Shown here piece after piece: positions 51,352 to 60,806 of a stretch of DNA of 64,000 nt. A program made the position numbers and the translations under genes. The stretch covers positions 1 to 64,000 of the forward strand of contig NZ_WVUD01000008.1 in assembly GCF_009856865.1 (NCBI RefSeq), given 5' to 3'. This stretch comes from Solidesulfovibrio aerotolerans. Lineage in GTDB: Bacteria; Desulfobacterota; Desulfovibrionia; Desulfovibrionales; Desulfovibrionaceae. A model generated the notes under the pieces. It did not search any database. It saw only the letters and a program-made list of their open reading frames with translations, and was not told the DNA's origin. The number at the start of each line of letters is the position of its first letter. Position 1 is the first letter of the stretch.

Positions 51352-53172
51352 ATGACAGTTCGCCGATCCAGTCTGTCTTCCCGAGGTCTTCCCTCTGGGC
51401 TGCGGCGGGGGATCATGTCCTTCGTCGCCGCACTGCTTGTCGTTTTCGCCTGCCAGGACGTCTCCTGGGGGTTGCCGCGTAAGAACGTGCTGCTCCTGCA
51501 CAATCTGAATCCAGACTATCCCGCCATCGCCCAGTTCGACCAGGGGCTGCTGGCAGTGTTGCGCGCCAGCGACCGTTTTGACGTGCGTGTGGCGGCGGAA
51601 TACCTCAATGTGACCGCCTTTGAGGCCCTGCCGTCGTATCTTCCCGAAACGGCGCGGTATCTGGAGATGAAATACACGCATTGGACACCGGACGCCGTCT
51701 TTGCGGACCGGGCCGTCACCGGTCTGTATACGCAGTATCTCCACGGAAAATTAAAGGATGTGCCGTGCTTTATTGCCCAGGACCGGGGCGGGGAGGGGAG
51801 CGTCCCCGGATCGGTTTTCAAAACCATTTCCTGGAGTACGTCCACGGCTGATATTGTAAAAAATCTTGTGCTGATTCTGACCCTGCGCCCCAAGACGCGC
51901 ACGGTGCTGGTGGTGCTCGGGGCATCCGAAGAAGAGCGGCGGCTGGCTGGCGAAGTTGCGAAAGCAGCGGCCGGCTTGGCCGACCGGGTCACCTGTGTGC
52001 CCACCTCCGGTCTTTCCAAGGCAGCCCTGCTGGAGCAGGTTGCCGCCGTTCCGGCCGATGCGGCGATATTGTATCTTCGCTTTGCCCTGGACGGCGACGG
52101 GGTCGTCCATGTCCCGGCCCAGGTGGTCAAAGAGATCACAGGGCGCGCTGTTGCGCCGGTTTTTGTGGTGGCCCGGCATCTGCTTGGCGACGGGGTCGTT
52201 GGCGGGTATGCCGCCAGTTTCGAGCTTTTCGGCCGCCGTACGGCGCTGTGGATTCTCGATGCCCTGGACGGCCGCGAGCCGTCCGGGGAGTCGCTGACGA
52301 CGTCTGTCAGCGACTTCGTGTTCGATTGGCGCGCCCTCAAGCGCTTTAACATCTCCGAATCCGCCCTGCCGCCGGGCAGCCACATCCTTTTTCACAATGC
52401 AACACTCTGGGAAACTTACAGCGTATATATTTTAAGCGGCCTCGCCGTGCTGGTCGCCGAAACGTTTCTTGTCCTTGGGCTGGTGCTTAACCGGCTGCGG
52501 CGCAGGCGGGCCGAGGCCGCCCTGGCAGCGCTCAACGCCACCCTCGAAACCCGGGTCACGCAACGCACCCGGGAATTGCACGAAGCCAACGACCAGCTTG
52601 GCGAGGCCAAGGAAGAACTGGAAGCCCTCAATCGCAATCTGGAACTGCTCTCGCGCACCGACAGCCTGACCGGTCTGCCCAACCGCCGCCATGCCGAGGA
52701 GATGCTCCAGGACGCCCTGGTCCGCTTTTCCCGTTACGGCCAAGGGTTTGCCGTGGCCCTGGCCGACATCGATTATTTCAAACAGGTCAATGACCGCCAC
52801 GGGCATGAGGCCGGGGACGCGCTGCTGCGGGATGTGGCCCGGGTCATGACCAAGGGCGTGCGGCACTGCGATCTGGTGGCGCGCTGGGGCGGTGAGGAAT
52901 TTTTGCTGCTGCTGCCGGGCACGGATCTGGACGGGGCCGGCCAACTCTTGGAGCGGATTCGGGAACGCCTCGAAACGGCGTCCCTGCGCTGCGGCCCGGC
53001 CCGGGCGTCGGTCACGGCGACTATTGGCGCGGCTGTTGTCCGGTGCGGCGATGGCGTGGAAGACGTGGTCCGGCGCGCCGATGCGGCCATGTACCGGGGC
53101 AAGGAGCGCGGGCGCAACCGGGTGGTCCTGGAAGAGACTGACCGGCCGGGAGGGCCGGATTGTCCCGAGTGA
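51352..53172 (+). CDS. diguanylate cyclase with periplasmic ABC-type sensor domain
   Basis: Membrane sensor of 606 residues. After an N-terminal signal-anchor, residues ~45-340 form a substrate-binding-protein-like periplasmic domain (KNVLLLHNLNPDYPAIAQFD; TRTVLVVLGASEEERRLAGE). A transmembrane helix at ~355-382 and a coiled coil (NATLETRVTQRTRELHEAND) lead to a GGEEF domain with intact active site RWGGEEFLLLLPG (about residue 512). An I-site RHCD lies five residues before GGEEF, so product inhibition by cyclic-di-GMP is expected. The ATG at 51352 fits; the longer reading overlaps the DUF1501 gene. Confidence 0.92.
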   Translation: MTVRRSSLSSRGLPSGLRRGIMSFVAALLVVFACQDVSWGLPRKNVLLLHNLNPDYPAIAQFDQGLLAVLRASDRFDVRVAAEYLNVTAFEALPSYLPETARYLEMKYTHWTPDAVFADRAVTGLYTQYLHGKLKDVPCFIAQDRGGEGSVPGSVFKTISWSTSTADIVKNLVLILTLRPKTRTVLVVLGASEEERRLAGEVAKAAAGLADRVTCVPTSGLSKAALLEQVAAVPADAAILYLRFALDGDGVVHVPAQVVKEITGRAVAPVFVVARHLLGDGVVGGYAASFELFGRRTALWILDALDGREPSGESLTTSVSDFVFDWRALKRFNISESALPPGSHILFHNATLWETYSVYILSGLAVLVAETFLVLGLVLNRLRRRRAEAALAALNATLETRVTQRTRELHEANDQLGEAKEELEALNRNLELLSRTDSLTGLPNRRHAEEMLQDALVRFSRYGQGFAVALADIDYFKQVNDRHGHEAGDALLRDVARVMTKGVRHCDLVARWGGEEFLLLLPGTDLDGAGQLLERIRERLETASLRCGPARASVTATIGAAVVRCGDGVEDVVRRADAAMYRGKERGRNRVVLEETDRPGGPDCPE

Positions 53173-53795
53173 TAGGGCGGCCTGTCTGGAACGGGATGCG
53201 GCCGGCGGCAACAAGGCGGGGTGGGCCGGGGTGGGCCAGAGTTCGGCCGGATGGGCCACAGTGGCCTTGAGTGCTCTGGGGAGTCGGCCAGGAGATGCCG
53301 GGACGGGACGGGGCGAAACCGGAGCCAAAGTCCTTGTGGCTTGGGGTCCGTGTCAGGAGGCCGGCGGGTTCGCGTCCGCCATTGGCTTTACTTTCGGCAA
53401 TCTGTCCTGGCGCGCGTGGTTGGCGGTACGTGCGTCAGGCGGTCTCGCCGCGTCTCGTCCGGGCATCGTTGAAAAAAAAGTGGGTAAAGGGCGGTTGTCG
53501 GCTTCCCCTACGCGTAAAAAACGTGTATAAAGAAAAGTTGCCCTTTGTCTTGCGCCTTTTTTCACATAAGCTGGAGAAAGGCAAGCCGGTGCAAATCTGC
53601 AACCCGTTGGAATTGTACGGCGAGGGAAATTTTTTTCAGGCGGCTGTATTTTTTCGCGACGCCGTCCGGCCCGGCCCGTTGGACCAGCCTACACCGATAG
53701 CCTCTTGAAAAACTTCTTCTATCAAGGGGGTCCGGGGGGGATTATCCCCCCCGGCCGCCGGAGGCCTCTTCTGTCTTTCCCCTCCACCGTGTTGC
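53173..53795. other. long intergenic region with palindromic repeat
   Basis: 623 bp with no credible gene. The first ~280 bp are G-rich and unstructured by eye. Around 53480-53560 the DNA becomes AT-rich (runs of A and T), then a segment AAGCCGGTGCAAATCTGCA (53586-53604) appears, and the palindromic repeat at 53724-53765. It may hold promoters for neither neighbour, since both end here. Confidence 0.5.
53724..53765. repeat. palindromic intergenic repeat, distant copy
   Basis: GGGGGTCCGGGGGGG-ATTAT-CCCCCCC followed by GGCCGCCGGAGGC. It is the same unit as at 12014-12052 and 10857-10899, more than 40 kb away, and lies at the 3' end of the cupin gene. Confidence 0.88.
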
Positions 53796-54113
53796 TTAGG
53801 GCGGCGGGGCGATGGTCACCAGCACGCGCATGTCGGTTATGGAGCGGATGCCGTGGGGTGTACTGATGGGGCAGACCAGCACATCGCCGGCCTTGGCCGG
53901 GCTGGCGGCGTTGTCCGCGCCGAGGAATTCGCCTTCGCCTTCAAGGATCACGATGGACAGTTCGCCGTCCATGTCGTGGGAGTGGACGGGCAGGGTCTGG
54001 CCGGCCTTGAAGTTGAAATTGATGATGCGGAAATTGGCGGAATCGTGGAGCCACAGCATGCCGTAACCGGTGTCCTTAAACGGGCCTTCGTCAAAGATAT
54101 TGTGCTTTGTCAT
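53796..54113 (-). CDS. small cupin-domain protein
   Basis: A 105-residue single-domain cupin. The metal-binding motif one is LPVHSHDMDGELSIVILEGEG (two His and a Glu-like position) and motif two is DVLVCPISTPHGIRS. No catalytic domain is attached, so it is a metal/ligand-binding or isomerase-type cupin of unknown substrate. It is the last gene in a likely hcp-ferredoxin-cupin unit (79 bp after the ferredoxin). Confidence 0.82.
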   Translation of the reverse strand: MTKHNIFDEGPFKDTGYGMLWLHDSANFRIINFNFKAGQTLPVHSHDMDGELSIVILEGEGEFLGADNAASPAKAGDVLVCPISTPHGIRSITDMRVLVTIAPPP

Positions 54114-54192
54114 GACCGTACCTCGTGTTTTCGGTCAAAGGGGCCGGCAGGGGCATCCTGCCGGCCATGCGCTGGGCGGTTCGGTTGCGGGC

Positions 54193-54954
54193 TTAGCCCA
54201 GCGTGGTCAAGGGCGCGTTGCCGGTAGGCAGGGGCACCATGCCGGCGATCTCGCCGCGACGGGTCACCACGACCTGGGTGGCGGGCACGCGTTTGCCCGA
54301 GGCGGCGATGGCCTGGGCGGCCAGGCGCGACATGCCGGCGCAGCAGGGCACTTCCATTTGCAGCACCGTGATATCGACAATGTCGTTTTGCTGGATAATC
54401 GCTGTCAGTTTCTCCACATAGCTTGGCACATCGTCAAATTTGGGGCAGCCCAGGAGCGCAATGCGGCCGGGCAGCAACGCGCTGTGAAAGGCCGGGAAGG
54501 CCGGCGGCACGCAATCGGCGGCCAAGAGCAGCTTTGCGCCTTGCAAAAACGGGGCGTTTGGCGGCACCAGGCGCAGCTTGATGGGCCAGGAGGCCAGGGC
54601 CGAGCCGCTGCCGGCACTCTGGGTCGCCTGGGCTGTTGGCGCATTGGCGGTCTGGCAGGGCGTCATGGTCATGGGCCGGCTCGACATGCAGCCGCAGGGG
54701 CTGGCGGCCTTTTTGATTTCGGCCAGCCGTTCTTCCACAGCCTCTTCGTCAAATTCCGGGGCGTCGCGTTCGATGATTTGCAGGGCGCCGGTGGGGCAGT
54801 GGCCGATGCAGGCCCCCAGGCCGTCGCAGAAATGGTCGGCCACGATTTTGGCCACACCGTCAATGATTTCCAGCGCCCCTTCGGCGCAGCCGGTGACGCA
54901 CTGTCCGCAGCCGTTGCACAGCGCTTCGTCTATTTCAATAATCTTTCGTTTCAT
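54193..54954 (-). CDS. 4Fe-4S ferredoxin-domain protein linked to hcp
   Basis: A 253-residue protein. Residues ~10-60 hold a two-cluster ferredoxin: CNGCGQCVTGCAEG is canonical; the second motif reads CDGLGACIGHCP, so one cysteine of CxxC is replaced by Leu, a variant that could hold a [3Fe-4S] or altered cluster. Later cysteines (SPCGCMSS; LGCPKFDDV; VPCCAGMSRLA) suggest one more site in the C-terminal part. It lies 63 bp downstream of hcp on the same strand and probably donates electrons to it. Confidence 0.85.
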   Translation of the reverse strand: MKRKIIEIDEALCNGCGQCVTGCAEGALEIIDGVAKIVADHFCDGLGACIGHCPTGALQIIERDAPEFDEEAVEERLAEIKKAASPCGCMSSRPMTMTPCQTANAPTAQATQSAGSGSALASWPIKLRLVPPNAPFLQGAKLLLAADCVPPAFPAFHSALLPGRIALLGCPKFDDVPSYVEKLTAIIQQNDIVDITVLQMEVPCCAGMSRLAAQAIAASGKRVPATQVVVTRRGEIAGMVPLPTGNAPLTTLG

Positions 54955-55017
54955 GGCTATTCTTTCCTGGGAGGGCGGCCCCGGCTGTCACCGGGGCCGC
55001 TGCGTGGGCGAGACTCT

Positions 55018-56634
55018 CTAGCCGAGGATGGCCTTTAAGTCTTCGTCAGGGGTGGTGATGGCCTTTATATCGTAGTTGGCCACCAGGAAGTTCAGGACAT
55101 TGGGGGTTAAAAAGGCCGGCAGAGTGGGTCCGAGGCGGATGTTTTTAACGCCCAGGTGGAGCAGCGTCAGCAGGATGGCCACGGCCTTTTGCTCGTACCA
55201 GGACAGGATCATGGACAGGGGCAGGTCGTTGACGCCGCACTCGAAGGCCTTGGCCAGGGCCACAGCCACCTGGATGGCGGAATACGCGTCGTTGCACTGG
55301 CCCATGTCGAGCAGGCGCGGGATGCCGCCGATGTCGCCGAGCTTTTTGTCGAAAAAGCGGAACTTGCCGCAGGCCAGGGTCAGGATGATGGTGTCGGCCG
55401 GGGCCTTCTCCACAAATTCGGTGTAGTAGTTGCGGCCGGGCTTGGCCCCGTCGCAGCCGGCCACCAGGAAGAAGTGCTTGATCTTGCCGGCCTTGACCGC
55501 TTCGATGACCGGTCCGGCCACGCCCATGACGGCGTTATGGGCAAAGCCGGTCATGACCGTGTCCTTGTCCTCGTCAGCCGGGAAGCCGGGCATGGCCAGG
55601 GCCTTGGCGATGACCGGGCCGAACTCGCCGTTTTTGACATGCACCGCGCCGGGCCAGCCGACGAGGCCCGTGGTGAAGATGCTGCCCAGGTAGCTCTCGG
55701 CCGGCTTCTGGATGCAGTTGGTGGTCATGAGGATGGCGCCGGGGAAGGCGGCGAATTCCTTGTGCTGGTTCTGCCAGGCGGTACCGTAGTGGCCGTAGAA
55801 GTGCGGGTACTTTTTGAGCTCCGGATAGCCGTGGGCCGGCAGCATTTCGCCGTGGGTGTAGATATTGATGCCCTTGCCGGCGGTCTGCTCCAGGAGCTGC
55901 TTGAGATCCTTTAAATCATGGCCGGAAACCAGGATGGCCTTGCCGGCCTTGTGGCCCAGCGGCACGACGGTGGGAACGGGGTGGCCGTAGGCACCGGTGT
56001 TGGCGGCGTCCAGGAGTTCCATGGCGCGCAGGTTGACTTCGCCGCACTTGAGAACCAGGGCGACCCAGGCACCGAGGTCTTTGTCGGTGGTGAAGGTGGC
56101 GGCCATGCCGTCGTAGAGGAATTCGTACACGGCCGGGTCTTCCTGGCCGAGGATGGCGGCATGGTCGGCGTAGGCGGCAACGCCCTTGATGCCGAAAATG
56201 AGCGTGTGCTTGAGCGAGCGGATATCGTCGTTGGCTTCGGGGATGTCTTTGAGGCCGTGCTTGGCACCCTGGGCAGTCAGACCGGCCAGATCGGCGGCCG
56301 GGACGTAGGTGGCCGGACCTTCGGGCAGCTTGGCCTTGAGCAGACCGGCCAGGGCGTCGCGCTTGGCTACGGCTTCAAGGATGAGCGGCATAAAATCGGC
56401 CGGGTCGAAATTGACGTTGGTGAGCGTCGAGAACATGGCCTTGGCAAAAAAGCGGCCGGTGTCCATGGGCACGGCCACGCCTTCCGCCTTGGCGGCCACG
56501 GCGGCCTGCCCCAGGCCCGTCAGGGCGTAGACGAGCAGATCCTGCAGATCGGAGACTTCGGGCTTTTTGCCGCACACGCCGAGTTTGTCGCAGCCCAGGC
56601 CCTTGGCGGTCTGTTCGCACTGGTAGCAAAACAT
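55018..56634 (-). CDS. hcp: hybrid cluster protein (Hcp, hydroxylamine/NO reductase)
   Basis: Cytoplasmic Fe-S-O enzyme of 538 residues; Hcp acts in nitric oxide/nitrosative stress (reported NO reductase and protein S-nitrosylase; in vitro hydroxylamine reductase). The N-terminus has the four-cysteine cluster CYQCEQT...GLGCDKLGVC (spacing CX2CX8CX5C, residues 3-21), as in Desulfovibrio Hcp. Hybrid-cluster ligands are visible as His and Cys residues in GHDLKDL, TNCIQK, ACGKFR and NDAYSAI regions. The ATG at 56634 has GGAGG upstream. A palindrome 77 bp upstream fits HcpR control. Confidence 0.97.
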   Translation of the reverse strand: MFCYQCEQTAKGLGCDKLGVCGKKPEVSDLQDLLVYALTGLGQAAVAAKAEGVAVPMDTGRFFAKAMFSTLTNVNFDPADFMPLILEAVAKRDALAGLLKAKLPEGPATYVPAADLAGLTAQGAKHGLKDIPEANDDIRSLKHTLIFGIKGVAAYADHAAILGQEDPAVYEFLYDGMAATFTTDKDLGAWVALVLKCGEVNLRAMELLDAANTGAYGHPVPTVVPLGHKAGKAILVSGHDLKDLKQLLEQTAGKGINIYTHGEMLPAHGYPELKKYPHFYGHYGTAWQNQHKEFAAFPGAILMTTNCIQKPAESYLGSIFTTGLVGWPGAVHVKNGEFGPVIAKALAMPGFPADEDKDTVMTGFAHNAVMGVAGPVIEAVKAGKIKHFFLVAGCDGAKPGRNYYTEFVEKAPADTIILTLACGKFRFFDKKLGDIGGIPRLLDMGQCNDAYSAIQVAVALAKAFECGVNDLPLSMILSWYEQKAVAILLTLLHLGVKNIRLGPTLPAFLTPNVLNFLVANYDIKAITTPDEDLKAILG

Positions 56635-57166
56635 ATGTCGTCCTCCGTTTGGGTTTGGTTCGGATTCGCGTTTCGTTGATTTCGGTCTACGCGGGCCGGG
56701 CCGGGAGCGGTTTGACCTAAGTCAAAAGGGCGCATTATTTTCGAGAGGTCCGCATTTTTTTGGGGGACCGGTGTCGCGAAGCCGGAAAGGCAGTGAATCC
56801 GCAACCGTGTTTGCCGTGGCGTCGGGGAGTCGCGCGGGCGCGGCGTCCCCTGACGCGGGGACGGGAAACCTTTTGGGGAATAGGGGGACTATAGTACGGG
56901 ATGGGGGAAAAAGGTCAAGGCGCGTCTGGTAGCCAACGGCCGTGGCCAGAGCCGCAGGTGTCCTGGGCGCTTCGCCGGAGCGACTATCGGAAAGGTGCCC
57001 CCGGGCTGCCCGTTTTTCCGAAGCCGGCATCACCCGGGCGGTCTCGCGATAGAGGCCCGGGAGTGCGGCCTTATGATTGTCACATACGCAGCGTAGTGTA
57101 ATTTTTCAGGGTTCCAAGGCGTTGTCGTGGGAGAGCATGTCGGACTTTTGTCTATCGGAGCTGTGT
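56635..57166. other. divergent regulatory region between hcp and the chemoreceptor gene
   Basis: 532 bp with no credible gene. Left part: hcp leader and HcpR-type palindrome. Middle (about 56740-56900): AT- then GC-rich DNA with self-complementary arms (GGTCC...GGACC at 56747-56770). Right part leads to the chemoreceptor start. Confidence 0.55.
56711..56726. promoter_or_regulatory. HcpR-type operator upstream of hcp
   Basis: TTTGACCTAAGTCAAA, an exact inverted repeat TTTGAC-N4-GTCAAA. Its centre is 84 bp before the hcp start codon. A weak -10-like TAGACC on the minus strand lies 31 bp further, as expected if the site is centred near -41.5 and acts as an activator site. It matches the TTGACC-like palindrome known for HcpR in Desulfovibrio. 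Confidence 0.8.
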
Positions 57167-59389
57167 ATGTTCAAAGATTTGCAGTTGCGTTATAAAATTC
57201 TTTTCCCCGTTTCCCTGGTCTGCGTTGGGGTGTTTGCAGCCATCATGATTGTGGTGCAAATGGAAATGGAGGAAAAGTCTGCCATCGAGACGCGCCAGCT
57301 TGGAGAGGAAGTCAGCGCCCGCTACGCCGGCGTGGTGCAGGGGGAACTCAATGCCGCCATCAGCGCCGCCAAGGTTCTGGCTGCGGCTGTTGCCAGCGAG
57401 CGGGCCGCCGAGCAGCCCCACCGGGCTGCTGTGGCCGGTCTGCTGCGACGGACCCTGGACGTGTTGCCCAATGTTTTCGGGGTCTGGACCGCCTGGGAAC
57501 CAGACGCCTTTGACGGCAGGGACCGGGAATTTGCGAACGCGGATGCCCTGCACGAGGCCTCGGGGCGCTTTCTGCCTTACCTGATCCGGGGCGAGGCCGG
57601 CGTTGAGCAGACCCATACCACGACACCCTCGGCGGGTACCCGCGACGAGGGGGAAAAGTGGTATTGGCTGACCCTTGAGACGAAAAAAACGCTGCTTGTG
57701 GAACCGACGGAATACGAGGTGGCCGGCAAGAAGCGGATGATGGTCAGCGCATGCGTTCCCCTGCTGGAGAAAGGCCAGGGGGTGGCCGGCCTGGATCTGA
57801 GCCTGGAAAATCTCCAGCGGCTTGTTTCGAGCATCTCGGTTTTTGGCGGGGGCTACGGCGTGTTGTTGTCCAATACGGGGATGATTGTGGCCCACCCCGA
57901 GAAAGGCCTCATCGGAAAACAGGCCGGTGATCTGCTGGACGCCGCCAACAAGGTGGCGGTGGCCGAGGCCCTCAAAAACGGATCGCGTTTCCTGTTCTCC
58001 CAGAAATCGCCGAGCACGGGCCAGGAGATGCTCTACAGCATGACGCCTGTGGCGCTTGAAGGCGTGGCCGGGGCCTGGAGTTTTATCGTCGGCATCCCGA
58101 AAGAGGCCATGCTGGAAAATGCCCGCCACATGCAGATGGTGCTTTTCTGGTTGTGCCTGGGTGGCCTGATCCTCCTCATTGCCGCCGTCTTCCTGATCGC
58201 CCGGGCCATCGTCCGGCCGGTTGGGCAGATCGCGCAGGCCGCCCAGGTTGTGGCGGCGGGCGACCTGAACCATCCCATCGAAATCCGGCAGCGGGATGAA
58301 ATCGGCCGGCTGGCCGACGCGTTGCGGGAGATGGTGGACGGACTTCGGAGCAAGATCGCCGAGGCCGACGAAAAGACCCGTCTGGCCGGCGAGGAGTCGG
58401 ACCGGGCGGCCCGGGCCGGCGAGGAGGCAGAGGCGGCCCGGCAGGCAGCCGAGCGGGCCAAGACCGAAGGTATGCTGCACGCTGCGGCCCGGCTCGAAGA
58501 CGTGGTGGAGATTCTGTCCTCAGCGTCCGATGAACTGGCCGCCCAGGTCGGGCAGTCGAGCCGGGGCAGTGAAGAGCAAAACGGTCGGGTGGCCGAGACG
58601 GCCACGGCCATGGAAGAAATGAATGCCACGGTGCTGGAAGATGCCCGCAATGCCGGCGAGGCGGCTTCGGCTGCCGAAAACGCCAGGACACGGGCCGAGG
58701 ACGGAGCCGGGATCGTGGCCAATGTCATCACGGGCATCGGTACGGTCCAGACCCAGGCCACGTCGCTTAAGGCCGACATGACGAGCTTGGGCCGGCAGGC
58801 CGAGGGCATCGGAAACGTCCTGAACGTCATCTCCGACATCGCCGACCAGACCAATCTGCTGGCCTTGAATGCCGCCATCGAGGCGGCTCGGGCCGGTGAG
58901 GCCGGGCGGGGTTTTGCCGTGGTGGCCGATGAGGTCCGTAAGCTGGCCGAAAAGACAATGGTTGCCACCAAGGAGGTCGGTGACGCCATCCGATCCATCC
59001 AGGATGGTGCCCGCAAAAATATCGACAACGTGGAGCAGGCCGTGACCTCCATCGACGGGGCCACGGCCATGGCCCGGCAGGCCGGGGAATCCCTCAAGGG
59101 CATCGTCTCCTTGGTGGAAACGACTTCCGAGCAGGTGCGTTCCATTGCCACGGCGGCCGAACAACAATCCGCCACGTCCGAGGAGATCAACCGCTCCATC
59201 GATGCCGTCAGCCGGATCTCGTCTGAAACGGCCGACGCCATGCGCCAGTCGGCCCAGGCCGTCGGTGAATTGGCCGAACAGGCCCAGGCGCTCAAAGGAC
59301 TCATTGCCGATATGAAAGACGAAAGCGGGGCCACGGCCCTGGCCGGTGCGGGGGTGAGACCTCCGGCCCTGGCGCGCGCCCGGAGTTGA
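57167..59389 (+). CDS. methyl-accepting chemotaxis protein with dCache-like sensor
   Basis: Chemoreceptor of 740 residues: TM1 at ~14-34, a large periplasmic double-Cache-like domain (~40-320; [12 protein letters not shown] and [16 protein letters not shown] are typical), TM2 at ~322-350, HAMP ([15 protein letters not shown]), a long coiled coil, and the signalling hairpin with [19 protein letters not shown] near residue 560. The ATG at 57167 has GGAG upstream; a longer frame reading exists but begins in non-protein-like sequence. It probably senses a small ligand; it is divergent from hcp, with no shared operator evident. Confidence 0.92.
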   Translation: MFKDLQLRYKILFPVSLVCVGVFAAIMIVVQMEMEEKSAIETRQLGEEVSARYAGVVQGELNAAISAAKVLAAAVASERAAEQPHRAAVAGLLRRTLDVLPNVFGVWTAWEPDAFDGRDREFANADALHEASGRFLPYLIRGEAGVEQTHTTTPSAGTRDEGEKWYWLTLETKKTLLVEPTEYEVAGKKRMMVSACVPLLEKGQGVAGLDLSLENLQRLVSSISVFGGGYGVLLSNTGMIVAHPEKGLIGKQAGDLLDAANKVAVAEALKNGSRFLFSQKSPSTGQEMLYSMTPVALEGVAGAWSFIVGIPKEAMLENARHMQMVLFWLCLGGLILLIAAVFLIARAIVRPVGQIAQAAQVVAAGDLNHPIEIRQRDEIGRLADALREMVDGLRSKIAEADEKTRLAGEESDRAARAGEEAEAARQAAERAKTEGMLHAAARLEDVVEILSSASDELAAQVGQSSRGSEEQNGRVAETATAMEEMNATVLEDARNAGEAASAAENARTRAEDGAGIVANVITGIGTVQTQATSLKADMTSLGRQAEGIGNVLNVISDIADQTNLLALNAAIEAARAGEAGRGFAVVADEVRKLAEKTMVATKEVGDAIRSIQDGARKNIDNVEQAVTSIDGATAMARQAGESLKGIVSLVETTSEQVRSIATAAEQQSATSEEINRSIDAVSRISSETADAMRQSAQAVGELAEQAQALKGLIADMKDESGATALAGAGVRPPALARARS

Positions 59390-59401
59390 GCTTCCCCGGT
59401 G

Positions 59402-59442
59402 CCTCGCCGTGTTCCAATCGTTGTTGTCGGAACACGGCGAGG
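59402..59442 (+). terminator. hairpin after the chemoreceptor gene
   Basis: CCTCGCCGTGTTCC and GGAACACGGCGAGG form a perfect 14-bp stem around a 13-base loop, followed by only a short TT. A likely transcript-ending or stabilising hairpin between convergent genes. Confidence 0.65.
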
Positions 59443-59495
59443 TTCTGCCAAGCCCGGGATACAGCGTGTTGACCGCCCACGGCTCGTGCTTTTTC

Positions 59496-60806
59496 CTATA
59501 TCCGCGCCACCCCCAAAAACACCGCGTGCAGCGCCACGACCAGCGCGAAAAAGGCCTGCCGCGCCGCCGTCGACGATAAGCCGGGAAAGCGAAAGGCGAT
59601 GCGCGCGCCAGGGCAGGCCCCCACACAGTCGCCGCATAAGGTGCAGGTCGCGCCGGGCCGGCCGCGTTCCAAATCAGCCGGGGACAGGGCCAGATAGCGG
59701 CACACCCGCGTACACCGGCCGCAGCCGTCGCAGCCTTCCCCTATGCGGATGCGCCAGGGGCTGATCCGCCCCAGCACATTGCCGAGCAGCCCGATGGGGC
59801 AATACAGCGTGCAATGAACCATGACCCCGGTCGCCCGCGACAGCGTTGCCATGACGACCAAGCCGATGCCCCCGAAAATCGCCGCTGCCCAGACCGCTGC
59901 CAGGGTCGAAACCCCGGCCCAGCGCATTCCCAAAGCCCCGCCAACCGCCAGCGCCAAGGTCGCCAGCCGCCACCAGCCGAGTTTGCCGGGCAGGCGCTTG
60001 GGTGTGCCCCGGCCCAGGCGGGCGCAGGCGTCGTCGGCCGCGCCGAGGTAGCACAAATGCGAACACCAGCCCGGCCCCACCAGCAGCAGCGTGGACAGAT
60101 AGAGGATGGGCATGAAATAGCCGCCGCCCCGGTAGAGCGGGCCGGCGACGATAAGCGCCGGCACCGGCAGATGCAGCGCCCCGGTCATGAGGAATATTGT
60201 TTCGCCGGCCAGACCCAGGGCGAGTTGGCCGAAAAAAACGAGCGAAAAGGCCGCCCAATAGCGCGAGCGCAAGGGGCCGGTGTGCGGCGCGTTGAGCATA
60301 CGACCGGTGAGCCAGGCGGCGTAACCGGCCAGGGCAGTGATCTCAAAGAGTCCCCAGCCCGGAAAGAAACGGTCGGCCAGCAGGATGGGGAAGGACACTT
60401 TGGCGCGGGCCAGGGCCAGCAGCCCGGCCGCGAGCCAAAAGGCCGCCGCCTGGGCCAGGGCCGCCGCGCTGCCGCGCCGGTAAAACGCCTGCCCCCGGGC
60501 CGAAAAAGCGAAAAGCCCGCCCGCCGCGCACACCGCCACCACCCCGGCCATGATGGCCAGCAGACGGAGGTACGGCATCCCGGCCGCCAACCGAAAGAGC
60601 GCCATGTCCCGGGCGACGACGACAAAGGCCAAGCCCATGGCCAGCAGCGCCGGGCCGACGATCAGCCGGGCAAAGCCCTGCCGGCTGCACACCAGACCGA
60701 CCAGGGCCAGACACGATGCGGTGAGGCCAAGCTCGCCCAGGCGCAGGCTGTGGGCGGCAAAAACGAGCAGCCCGAGAATTTGCAGGAGAACGCCGGCCGC
60801 AGTCAC
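59496..60806 (-). CDS. NapH-like polytopic membrane ferredoxin
   Basis: A 436-residue integral membrane protein with roughly ten hydrophobic segments and two C-terminal [4Fe-4S] motifs: CDGCGRCTRVCRYL and CTLCGDCVGACP. It also has CxxxC-type motifs at WCSHLCYLG and HCTLYCPIG, as in NapH/NosR-like proteins that pass electrons between quinol and periplasmic reductases. The start is a GTG at 60806 that overlaps the upstream gene's stop by 4 nt (GTGA). Longer in-frame readings lie over the upstream gene. It is the second gene of the unit divergent from hcpR. Confidence 0.82.
   Translation of the reverse strand: MTAAGVLLQILGLLVFAAHSLRLGELGLTASCLALVGLVCSRQGFARLIVGPALLAMGLAFVVVARDMALFRLAAGMPYLRLLAIMAGVVAVCAAGGLFAFSARGQAFYRRGSAAALAQAAAFWLAAGLLALARAKVSFPILLADRFFPGWGLFEITALAGYAAWLTGRMLNAPHTGPLRSRYWAAFSLVFFGQLALGLAGETIFLMTGALHLPVPALIVAGPLYRGGGYFMPILYLSTLLLVGPGWCSHLCYLGAADDACARLGRGTPKRLPGKLGWWRLATLALAVGGALGMRWAGVSTLAAVWAAAIFGGIGLVVMATLSRATGVMVHCTLYCPIGLLGNVLGRISPWRIRIGEGCDGCGRCTRVCRYLALSPADLERGRPGATCTLCGDCVGACPGARIAFRFPGLSSTAARQAFFALVVALHAVFLGVARI

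Noticed and set aside
53576-53640. Possible cobalamin riboswitch (GCCGGTGCAAATC-like segment)
   Set aside because: Only one box resembles the cobalamin core. The GCCTGCC-type B12 box and the CCCGCCACTG segment are absent, and no B12-linked gene follows on the plus strand.
53271-53708. Possible 145-codon gene in the large gap before the cupin
   Set aside because: Arg/Leu/Pro-heavy with no motif or ribosome binding site; composition changes abruptly across it.
56740-56900. Possible structured leader RNA or riboswitch ahead of hcp
   Set aside because: Some self-complementarity is present, but no known aptamer consensus was found and the operator lies inside this region, so transcription control is a simpler account.
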